Assembly: GCA_030066195.1 (NCBI GenBank)
Contig: JASJCB010000041.1
Coordinates: 1 to 64,000 of the forward strand
DNA length: 64,000 bases
DNA from: Acidobacteriota bacterium
Lineage (GTDB): Bacteria > Acidobacteriota > Holophagae > Acanthopleuribacterales > Acanthopleuribacteraceae
Direction: 5' to 3'
The stretch's first letter is position 1. Each line of letters begins with the position of its first letter. Below are positions 57,701-64,000 of this stretch, in pieces. The position numbers and the translations under genes are program-made. Below the pieces are notes generated by a model. That model worked only from the letters and a program-made list of their open reading frames with translations. It was not told the origin of the DNA and made no database searches.

Positions 57701-59134
57701 TCAGTGGAAACGGAAAACGGCGCCGCCGCGTTTGTCGGACAGGTAGAAAGCCCCGGAAGCGTCAACACTGATGGATTGCGCTTGCTTCAGGGGGAAGCTG
57801 CCCCCTTTGATATTGGCGGAAAAACGCACCTGGCCGGTGGGGTCGTAGATGGAAACCTGGTAACCCCGGTCGTAGAGAACGTAGAGGTTGTTGAAGTCGT
57901 CAAAGCAGAAATCTTCGATCGATTTGAGGGATGGGAAATTATGCTCGCCGGGTTGCAGACCCGCGGTGAACTTCTTCAGGCCGGTCGCATCGTCGTCAAC
58001 GGCCCAGACCTCCGCGCCCAAGGTACGCACCACGCGGGGGCGGTTCATATTGAAACTTTTGATCAGTTCGCCGGATTGAGTGAAGGCAATCAAGTCGCGA
58101 GCGCCGCTATCCACGGCGAACAGGCGCCCGAATTCATCGACCGCCGCGCTGCGCAGCCCTTTCAGCTCACCCTTGGGGCCGGCCAGTCCCGTGTAGGAGA
58201 CGGTACCGTCCCGACTGACGATGCGGCTTTTATAGACCAGCATCAGGCGCCCGCGCCGACCTACGCAGAAATTAGCCAGATCCTTGCCGGACAACGACTC
58301 GGGTTGGCCGCCGGAAAGGGCGTAGAGGTAGGCGCCCTTCTTATCCATGACCGCGATCTTGTCATCGGGGGTTATCATAATCACTTCGGGAGAAGCGAAC
58401 TTTTTGGGCGTGCCTCCGAAAAAGGAGCGATCGGTTTGAAAGTTGACGTTCTGTTCTTCAAAGCGGGAAAGCAAACGAAGCCAGGATGCGGCGCGAGCGG
58501 CCTCGGGATTGTTGGGGAACCTTGCCTGAAGCCGCGCCAACACCACGGAGGCGCGTTCGCTGCTACCTTTCAGGTAGGCCGCTCGGGCGCTTAACAGGAA
58601 GGCCTCCGGAAGATTGGGCGAATCCGGGTAGGAGAACTCCAGGCGCTGGAAAAAGCTGAGGCTCTGATCGTAATCACCCAGGCGGAACTGCAACTTACCG
58701 AAAAGGAATTGAGCATCGCTCTGCCAGGCGTTGCCTGGATACAGATTGCTCATGCGTACCAGATCGGAAACAGCCGCATTCAATTCCTCCTGACTCTTGC
58801 CGTGTTGCTCGATAATCAGGGCCTTGAAATAATACGCGGCCGCTGCATCGGCGCTGGAGGCGTAGTTGTCTTGGATCTTTTGAAAGTATTCCAGCGCGCG
58901 AACGTGGTCCTTTTCCCGCGTCAGGTAATAGTCGCCCAACTGCAACAGGGCCTTGGGCGCCCATGGCGAATCGGCATAGTTACTGATTACCCGCTCGAAA
59001 TCGGTGTTGGCTTCTTTAATCTTGCCCGCGTTCAGGAACGTAACCGCATTGTCATACAGCCGTTCAGCCTGATCCTGACCGATAGCATGGGCCAGGAATA
59101 AGCTAGTCATCAGAAGAAACAATAATGTCTTCAC
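57701..59134 (-). CDS. Secreted TPR and beta-propeller (NHL-like) protein
   Basis: A 477-residue protein with a signal peptide (MKTLLFLLMTSLFLAHAIG), then TPR repeats to about residue 215 similar in style to YbgF/BamD-type proteins (for example LYDNAVTFLNAGKIKEANTDFERVISNYADSPWAPKALLQLGDYYL). From about 250 onward there are propeller-like repeats (VDEFGRLFAVDSGARDLIAF, FDDFNNLYVLYDRGYQVSIYDPTGQV). The GTG at 59134 is chosen because GAGGT lies 8 bases upstream; it overlaps the kinase gene by 32 bases. An alternative ATG at 59110 would shorten the signal peptide. Likely periplasmic or outer-membrane associated, acting in protein-protein contacts; no enzyme activity is apparent. Confidence 0.78.
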   Translation of the reverse strand: MKTLLFLLMTSLFLAHAIGQDQAERLYDNAVTFLNAGKIKEANTDFERVISNYADSPWAPKALLQLGDYYLTREKDHVRALEYFQKIQDNYASSADAAAAYYFKALIIEQHGKSQEELNAAVSDLVRMSNLYPGNAWQSDAQFLFGKLQFRLGDYDQSLSFFQRLEFSYPDSPNLPEAFLLSARAAYLKGSSERASVVLARLQARFPNNPEAARAASWLRLLSRFEEQNVNFQTDRSFFGGTPKKFASPEVIMITPDDKIAVMDKKGAYLYALSGGQPESLSGKDLANFCVGRRGRLMLVYKSRIVSRDGTVSYTGLAGPKGELKGLRSAAVDEFGRLFAVDSGARDLIAFTQSGELIKSFNMNRPRVVRTLGAEVWAVDDDATGLKKFTAGLQPGEHNFPSLKSIEDFCFDDFNNLYVLYDRGYQVSIYDPTGQVRFSANIKGGSFPLKQAQSISVDASGAFYLSDKRGGAVFRFH

Positions 59135-61175
59135 CCGACTTTACCTCGATGGTTTTCTTTTTCAGGATGTTGTCTGTATCATTGGGATCGACGAACTCGA
59201 ATCGATGCGTGCCCAGGACGATCCGCAGGTTGGACATGGGAGTTGTATCATGTTCTCCCCCCTTTTCGACGAAACGACCGTTGATTTTGACGAAAACATA
59301 TGGATGGGAGCCCACAAAATCGACTTTCTTTACGCTGACCACATCCGGGGTTCTGATTTCTTCAGCGCCCCCCGCTTGAATGTCCACCGTCCGTTCCTCT
59401 TCGTAGAAGAAGCGCGGCGCGCTTATTTTGATCTTGTGCTTGCCCGGTCTCAAAGTGAACTGGGTGCCGCTTTGACGACGCCCGTCGATCTCGATGGTCA
59501 GTCCCTCGATAAAACTGATCACGCTCAGCGTGCCCGGCGGCGGTAGTTTCTTCAGCGCCACATCCAGCTTTCCCGGTCTGCTTTTCCCCTCCGTGTAGGA
59601 GATGGTTTGCGGCTCGTATCCTTCCTTGCTGAATCGAAGCGTGACCTTGTCCTCCGGGGAAAAGGAGAAGTCCAACGGGGTCTCGCCAAGCTTACTATTG
59701 CCCGACTGAACCGTTGCCCCGGCGGGTTTGCTGGTGATGGTGCGCTGAATCGATTTCAACTTCATTTCGGCGGTAAAATTGCCGGGCAGGTCTTCTGCCA
59801 TGGTGATGGTTTGAACGTGGTCCTCGTGATTGGTCAGAACCCACTTCAGTTCCGCGACGGCGCCCGGGGGCTTGCGCCAGGTGTAGGTGGCGGGTGTGGG
59901 CCCGATTTCCTGACCGTCGATAAAGACCTTGGCCCCTTGCGGTTGTGAATTCACCCCGAAGGTTCGCTCCAAATCGACTGGTTTCGGCGGTTCGCCCACG
60001 GGAGGTTGCTCCTCATTTTCCTCTCCGAGATCCGTCTCGCTGATGACCACCTCTTTGCTTTTTTCAAAATACTTTTGAAAATCCTGCAGCATGGGCTGTA
60101 ATTCGCCGGTGAGGTGCAGGTAGATAGCGGTACCCGCCACGGCCAGCAAGATGATCGCCACGAACAGACCGCCCTTGCCTTTCTTTTTGACCGGCTCCGG
60201 GGTGAGTTGCGGCGTGGTCTGGTGGATGCTGCGCGCCTGTTCAAAATCGGAGCGTTGCAGATTTTTGCGGACACCGGAAACATCGCGAACCGTGGCGTCC
60301 AGTTGATCAGCCAGATGACCCACTACCGTTTGTTCTTCCTGGCTCAGTTTCACCGCGCCCATAAGTGCGGAAGTGAAATCCGAAGCCTTCTGGTAGCGTT
60401 GCTCCGGGTCTTTCTGCAATACCTTGAACATCACCTCGCGAAAGACGGAGACGCGAATGGGTTGACCCGGCAACTCGGCGCTCAGGTTGGGCGGTTCATT
60501 GGCTATTTTGTAGAGGATGGCGTTGATGCTTTGACCTGTAAAGGGCAATTCTTCGGTCAGTGTTTCATGAGCCAGGGTGCCCAGGGAAAAGATGTCGGAA
60601 CGATAATCGACATGCCCCTCTTTGATCTGTTCAGGGCTGCTGTAGCTGGGCGTGCCCAGGAAAACCCCGGTCTGCGTGAGATTGGAGCCGCTCATTTTGG
60701 CAATGCCGAAGTCCATGATCTTAGGTGTCCCGTTTTCCTGCACCAGAATGTTGGCGGGCTTCAGGTCGCGGTGCACGATGCCCTTGGCGTGGGCGAAATC
60801 CAAGGCGCCCGCCAGGGACGTGAGCACCTTCATGCGTTCACCCAGGGAGGGCGGGTTCTCCTGGCGGATATAGGCGCTCAGGGTCATGCCCTGCACATAT
60901 TCCATGGCTATATAGGGCATGCCGTCCTGTTCGCCCACATCGTAAATGGCCACGATGTTGGGGTGGTTCAGGTGTCCGCTGATCTGGGCTTCCTGCTTGA
61001 AACGCTCCAGGAATTCCTGGGCTTCTTCCTCATTACTGGATGCGTCCAGTTTGACGATCTTGATGGCCACGGTGCGCTTGATAAAGGGGTCGTGCGCCCT
61101 GAAGACACTACCCATGGCCCCCTCACCGAGGAGGTTTTCTACAACATAACGCCCGATTTTTTTGAATTCGGTCAT
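59103..61175 (-). CDS. Membrane Ser/Thr protein kinase with PEGA domains
   Basis: A Hanks-type kinase of 690 residues. The kinase domain covers about residues 8-275: Gly-rich loop LGEGAMGSV, catalytic Lys in AIKIVK, HRDLKPANIL, DFGIAK, activation segment GTPSYSSPEQ. A juxtamembrane linker is followed by one membrane span (GLFVAIILLAVAGTAIYLHL, about 340-360). The extracytoplasmic half has at least two PEGA-like units (SQPQGAKVFIDGQEIGPTPATYTW; SKPAGATVQSGNSKLGETPL) and a further beta-rich tail. The ATG at 61175 is preferred over an in-frame TTG at 61214: the kinase fold starts at once and a promoter-like sequence would initiate near 61214. It heads an operon with two secreted proteins, suggesting it monitors or modifies the cell envelope (inference). 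Confidence 0.92.
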   Translation of the reverse strand: MTEFKKIGRYVVENLLGEGAMGSVFRAHDPFIKRTVAIKIVKLDASSNEEEAQEFLERFKQEAQISGHLNHPNIVAIYDVGEQDGMPYIAMEYVQGMTLSAYIRQENPPSLGERMKVLTSLAGALDFAHAKGIVHRDLKPANILVQENGTPKIMDFGIAKMSGSNLTQTGVFLGTPSYSSPEQIKEGHVDYRSDIFSLGTLAHETLTEELPFTGQSINAILYKIANEPPNLSAELPGQPIRVSVFREVMFKVLQKDPEQRYQKASDFTSALMGAVKLSQEEQTVVGHLADQLDATVRDVSGVRKNLQRSDFEQARSIHQTTPQLTPEPVKKKGKGGLFVAIILLAVAGTAIYLHLTGELQPMLQDFQKYFEKSKEVVISETDLGEENEEQPPVGEPPKPVDLERTFGVNSQPQGAKVFIDGQEIGPTPATYTWRKPPGAVAELKWVLTNHEDHVQTITMAEDLPGNFTAEMKLKSIQRTITSKPAGATVQSGNSKLGETPLDFSFSPEDKVTLRFSKEGYEPQTISYTEGKSRPGKLDVALKKLPPPGTLSVISFIEGLTIEIDGRRQSGTQFTLRPGKHKIKISAPRFFYEEERTVDIQAGGAEEIRTPDVVSVKKVDFVGSHPYVFVKINGRFVEKGGEHDTTPMSNLRIVLGTHRFEFVDPNDTDNILKKKTIEVKSGEDIIVSSDD

Positions 61176-61220
61176 AACAGGGGTTCTTCCGGCTGAATAA
61201 ATGCTACCTGGCAACGGCTC

Positions 61221-61249
61221 ATTAAAGCACAGATCCAGCGCTCTGAAAA
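61221..61249 (-). promoter_or_regulatory. Candidate sigma-70-type promoter of the kinase operon
   Basis: On the - strand TTTTCA (61244-61249) and TTTAAT (61221-61226) are separated by 17 bases; the -10 matches the consensus at 5 of 6 positions and the -35 at 4 of 6. The predicted start of transcription is near 61214, 39 bases before the chosen ATG. Confidence 0.35.
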
Positions 61250-61309
61250 CAGTAATTCATGAGAGTCCCGACAGCTAAGAGTCATATAAGGCAAGGCTTT
61301 TCCCCGGCC

Positions 61310-61327
61310 GACCTGGGAAACCGGGTC
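61310..61327 (-). terminator. Weak stem-loop after the acetyltransferase gene
   Basis: GACCTGG and CCGGGTC flank a GAAA loop on the + strand sequence, a 7-pair stem with one G-U pair. It lies 35 bases beyond the acetyltransferase stop. No T-run follows on the - strand, so termination here is uncertain. Confidence 0.3.
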
Positions 61328-61361
61328 TCAGAAGAACGTTACGTCCGCTCAATCGGAGCTT

Positions 61362-62333
61362 TCATCGGCGGATGAGAATAGCCGTAGTTTCCAATTCCCG
61401 GTCCGACCAGGCGCGCTTGTAGTCCATTTCCGTGCCGAGGTCGTACCACCGGACGCCCTCCTCACAGAGCAACTCGATCATGCGGTACTGCAACACGTGG
61501 CCCGGCGATAAATCGCGGTACCGATCATCGAAGCTGAACTGGTAGCCGCGGTAGGTATCGTTGACCACGGCGCCGAAGATGAAACCGACGTCGCGGTCGT
61601 CCCGACGGGCGATGATCCATCGAGCCTTCCCCGCGGGTGCGGTCAAAGCCAGGATGCCGTCGTAAAATTGACGCATGGGTCCCTCGTCCACACCCTGACC
61701 GCTCAAACCCTTCCAACTCAGTTTTTCCACGGCCATCATGCGGGTGAAGGCCCCTTGCCATTCGTCGATCGGCCCGGTCTGTTCCTCGAAGGTCAAACCG
61801 GCCTCCCGGGCGCGGCGCAAAGCCCGGCGCAGGTTATTGCGAAAGCGGCTGGTGCGTCGCGAGAGGAAGCCGTCGGCCCCACCCTCCAGCGAGGCCGTCA
61901 GGCGGACGGTGTTGGAGCCCCGGTACAGTTTGAAGCGATTTACCAGCGGGTAGATCATGGCCTGAAATAAAGAGCATTTTTCGTTGATGCCCGACAGCAG
62001 GGCGGTGTCCCAGTCGGCGAATCCGGCCAGAAAAGTGGCAAACGCCAGACCGGCATCCACCTCGTAGGAGGCGACAATGGGACTGGCCAGGCACCAACTG
62101 GCCTCCATGGGCATCAGCAATCGGCCCAATTCGGGATGTCGTTCCAAGTTCAGTGCGCAATAACCCTGGTCCCAGGAAAAGACCAACGGTCGCGTATGAC
62201 CGTGGAAGGCTTCCCGCGCCGGCAGGATCCACTGTGAAGACGAGCAATGTCGATCGATACCATGGGTAGCCGCGGCCAGAGCATCGAATTGGTCGAGTTC
62301 CTTTTTGAATTCCGCGAATTTCAGGCGCCGAAT
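61362..62333 (-). CDS. CelD/BcsL-type GNAT acetyltransferase, unusual start
   Basis: Predicted N-acyltransferase of the GNAT_6 (CelD/BcsL) group, about 323 residues. The C-terminal half shows the family pattern: SRRTSRFRNNLRRALRRAREAGLTFEE, KLSWKGLSGQGV, then GFIFGAVVNDTYRGYQFSFDDRYRDLSPGHVLQYRMIE and WYDLGTEMDYKRAW. The first ATG/GTG/TTG in frame is a TTG at 62186, but good coding sequence continues upstream to a stop at 62394-62396 (KFAEFKKELDQFDALAAATH, RHCSSSQWILPAREAF). No standard start codon exists in that stretch. The best candidate is ATT at 62331-62333 with GGAGG 11 bases upstream; CTG at 62322-62324 is an alternative. The gene follows the 202-residue protein by about 50 bases in the same direction. 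Acyl acceptor unknown. Confidence 0.8.
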   Translation of the reverse strand: MRRLKFAEFKKELDQFDALAAATHGIDRHCSSSQWILPAREAFHGHTRPLVFSWDQGYCALNLERHPELGRLLMPMEASWCLASPIVASYEVDAGLAFATFLAGFADWDTALLSGINEKCSLFQAMIYPLVNRFKLYRGSNTVRLTASLEGGADGFLSRRTSRFRNNLRRALRRAREAGLTFEEQTGPIDEWQGAFTRMMAVEKLSWKGLSGQGVDEGPMRQFYDGILALTAPAGKARWIIARRDDRDVGFIFGAVVNDTYRGYQFSFDDRYRDLSPGHVLQYRMIELLCEEGVRWYDLGTEMDYKRAWSDRELETTAILIRR

Positions 62334-62385
62334 GGTGTCACCGCCCTCCGTTGCACGTCTGCAACCATATGACTTAAAAATAGAA

Positions 62386-62994
62386 TCAGTCGGTCAATTG
62401 ACTCCTGATTCTTTCCAGATAACCTCGCAGTTCCTGTACCGATTCTACAAATTCGTACTCCAGGATGTCGGCGATCAAGGTAGGGTCGCGACTCTCTTGG
62501 GCGTCTGTCATCTCCTCCGATTTCTCACTCAGGCTTTCGATCAAACCTTTGAAGTCTTCCGCCATGTCTTCCGGCAATGTCTGGGTTTTCTGGATGACTG
62601 AAAACAGGCCGATAATTTGGGAAAGCCCTTCCATGCCGTCATGAAGCATGGTGTAGGCCGTGGTATCACCCTGATTTCGAATGCGATTGGAGAGTTCTTC
62701 AAATCCCGTTTCCAACCGGGCCAGATAGGCGGAAGCCTCTGCCAGTGTTTCCTTCAAGGAACGCGGTTCAGGAGTTTGCAATACTATTTCGATGCGCTTG
62801 CCCCCGGCCGGCATAGCGCCGAGTGATTCCTCATTCAAGGGCTCGACCGCGTTACCGTCCACCAGCATGCTTTCAATAGACGTTTCCGGTCCCCAGTATT
62901 TATCTTGTGCCGCCAACAGGATGTCCAAAACACTCTGGCCTTCATGGGTAAGAATGTCATGGGTTTCCTTGCCGTTAATGATCAAAATGGTCAT
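62386..62994 (-). CDS. Conserved-looking protein of unknown function, divergent to flagellin
   Basis: A 202-residue acidic soluble protein that I do not recognise. The first 75 residues (MTILIINGKETHDILTHEGQ, SMLVDGNAVEPLNEESLGAM, GKRIEIVLQT) look like a small beta-grasp domain. The rest is helical, with heptad-like stretches (LKETLAEASAYLARLETGFEELSNRI; LIESLSEKSEEMTD; EFVESVQELRGYLERIRSQL). ATG 62994 has GAGGT four bases upstream and is preferred over an in-frame upstream start at 63051 that adds a low-quality extension. It is divergent from the flagellin gene across a 193-base gap, so a role connected with motility is possible but not shown. Confidence 0.7.
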   Translation of the reverse strand: MTILIINGKETHDILTHEGQSVLDILLAAQDKYWGPETSIESMLVDGNAVEPLNEESLGAMPAGGKRIEIVLQTPEPRSLKETLAEASAYLARLETGFEELSNRIRNQGDTTAYTMLHDGMEGLSQIIGLFSVIQKTQTLPEDMAEDFKGLIESLSEKSEEMTDAQESRDPTLIADILEYEFVESVQELRGYLERIRSQLTD

Positions 62995-63130
62995 TTTTAC
63001 CTCGCACCTGAATAATGAGGAAAATTTTTCCGTATTAACAAGCATTTCCATCTTGTCATAAATCCTTCGGTTTTACTACCCCAAGAACTAAAGATATTGT
63101 TATCAGTCCTTTGTGAACCGTATTCAAGAT

Positions 63131-63146
63131 TGGCCCGAGCCTTGCT
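63131..63146 (+). promoter_or_regulatory. Sigma-54 promoter of the flagellin gene
   Basis: TGGCCCGAGCCTTGCT matches the sigma-54 (RpoN) consensus TGGCACG-N4-TTGCW at all but one position, with the -24 GG and -12 GC at the required spacing. Transcription would start near 63157, about 31 bases before the flagellin ATG. Sigma-54 control of flagellin genes is well established in many Gram-negative bacteria. Confidence 0.75.
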
Positions 63147-63187
63147 CCGAAGCCGGCTGACCGACACAGAATGAAGCGGGGTGAATC

Positions 63188-64000
63188 ATGGCTTCCGTTG
63201 CCACTAATTTTCGAGCATTTGACGCACTGGTGCAATTTAACCGCGTGGATGAGGGTATCAACAAATCACTTAGCAAATTGTCCAGCGGCGTACGCCTGGA
63301 GAAATCGGCCGATGATGTGGTCGATTTCAATACCTCCGACAACATACGCGCCGAAATCAGGGAGTTGCGCAGCCTTAGACGCGCCAACTTCGACGGGACC
63401 AGTGTCATCCAATTGGCGGACGGCACCTTGCAGGAAGCAACCAATATCCTGACGCGTATCATCGAATTGGGTATGCGTTCCGCCACGGGCACCCTGGGCG
63501 CCGACAACTCGTTCTCCAAGCAGGCCAATGACGCGGAATACCAGGATTTGCTGGCGGAACTGGACCAGTTGAATGAAAGGGCCAATTTCAACGACCTGCA
63601 ATTGTTCGGTACCGGTCTCAGTTACCCGGTCAACCTGGAGCCCGCCCTTGCCGCCGGCGGATCGGACCAGGTGACCATTACGACCACGCCCTTCGATACG
63701 ACTACCTTGGGTTTGGCAGGCACGGATCTCTTGACCACGGCCAACGGCGACGTGGTTTTGGCCGCCGCCGAAGCGGCAATCGACAACCTTTCTCGACAGC
63801 GCGGCCAACTGGGCGCGATCCAAAAACGCCTGATCGACAATATGGACACCCTGGACATTCGGGTTGCTAACTTGCAAGAGCAGGAAAGCCGCTTACGCGA
63901 TACCGACATCGCGACAGAAACCGTCCAACTGACCCGTCTCCAGTTACAAAGCCAAAGCAATGTATCGGTGATGGCCCAGGCCAACCTGACCTCTGAGGCA
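63188..64000 (+). CDS. Flagellin (3' end outside window)
   Basis: Structural subunit of the flagellar filament, 271 residues visible, open at the right edge. The N-terminal D0/D1 region reads MASVATNFRAFDALVQFNRV then INKSLSKLSSGVRLEKSADDVVDF. The C-terminal D1/D0 region reads AAIDNLSRQRGQLGAIQKRL, then NLQEQESRLRDTDIATETV and SNVSVMAQANLTSEA. By comparison with other flagellins only about 10-15 residues should be missing, so the protein is short (about 285), with a very small variable middle region. The usual AKDDAAGLAIS motif is ADDVVDFNTSD here. A strong ribosome binding site (GGGGTGA, 63178-63184) precedes the ATG, and a sigma-54 promoter lies upstream. Confidence 0.92.
   Translation, partial: MASVATNFRAFDALVQFNRVDEGINKSLSKLSSGVRLEKSADDVVDFNTSDNIRAEIRELRSLRRANFDGTSVIQLADGTLQEATNILTRIIELGMRSATGTLGADNSFSKQANDAEYQDLLAELDQLNERANFNDLQLFGTGLSYPVNLEPALAAGGSDQVTITTTPFDTTTLGLAGTDLLTTANGDVVLAAAEAAIDNLSRQRGQLGAIQKRLIDNMDTLDIRVANLQEQESRLRDTDIATETVQLTRLQLQSQSNVSVMAQANLTSEA

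Noticed and set aside
60114-61196. Open + strand frame of 360 codons opposite the kinase gene
   Set aside because: Antisense shadow of a clear Hanks-type kinase; no recognisable motif in its own translation.
61176-61214. TTG start 13 codons upstream for the kinase
   Set aside because: It would lie at the predicted transcription start, and the extra residues are outside the kinase fold.
62995-63051. Upstream in-frame start for the 202-residue protein
   Set aside because: ATG 62994 has a well placed GAGGT, and the 19 extra residues do not resemble the rest of the protein.
1-64000. tRNA, rRNA, CRISPR arrays, insertion sequences, MbtH-like gene
   Set aside because: Looked for and not seen; the only large repeats are homologous NRPS domains and the short repeats near 53900.

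Overview
The window is GC-rich bacterial chromosome. It holds most of a giant non-ribosomal peptide/polyketide biosynthetic operon on the + strand (1 to about 53270), followed by a signalling/envelope gene block and the start of a flagellar locus. Motility under a sigma-54-type promoter, a Ser/Thr kinase with PEGA domains and several kb of multimodular NRPS suggest a Gram-negative with a large genome. An acidobacterium of the Holophagae/Acanthopleuribacter type or a deltaproteobacterial relative is my guess, and this placement is weak.

Region 1 (1-51600): four consecutive, translationally coupled megasynthase genes. The first is cut by the left window edge (modules 1-4). The second is a single 8947-residue NRPS (modules 5-12, one epimerase). 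The third is a hybrid, C-A(Ser)-T-KS-AT-KR-ACP (modules 13-14). The fourth is C-A-T-TE (module 15). In all there are 14 NRPS modules plus one malonyl-CoA PKS module, with more upstream. Selectivity codes read by eye give the order ...Gln-Pro-X3-Thr-like(methylated?)-D-X5-X6-X7-X8-X9-X10-X11-X12-Ser-(C2 ketide, reduced)-X15, then thioesterase release. Proteins 2-4 begin with TubC-type docking domains. Proteins 1-3 end in acidic tails closing in E-(E/R)-G-(D/R)-(I/L), which explains how the line is ordered.

Unusual points in the assembly line: an FkbM-family methyltransferase inserted in adenylation domain 4; two condensation domains whose HHxxxDG motif reads HHIISDWW; four adenylation domains with a Lys2-like D(P/A)R(H/Q)F pocket; carrier domains with GGFS instead of GGHS; and clear mosaic duplication of A-T-C and T-C blocks inside gene 2.

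Region 2 (51594-53648): a SyrD/PvdE-type ABC exporter overlapping the end of the thioesterase gene, then a convergent small PspB-like membrane protein. Region 3 (53649-54330): non-coding, with a short tandem repeat carrying a palindrome and T-tracts.

Region 4 (54331-61175, - strand): an apparent operon of a PEGA-domain Ser/Thr kinase, a secreted TPR plus beta-propeller protein, a secreted PEGA/PDZ-like protein and adenosine deaminase. Region 5 (61362-62994, - strand): a CelD/BcsL-type acetyltransferase without a standard start codon and a 202-residue unknown. Divergent from these, a flagellin gene with a good sigma-54 promoter runs off the right edge.
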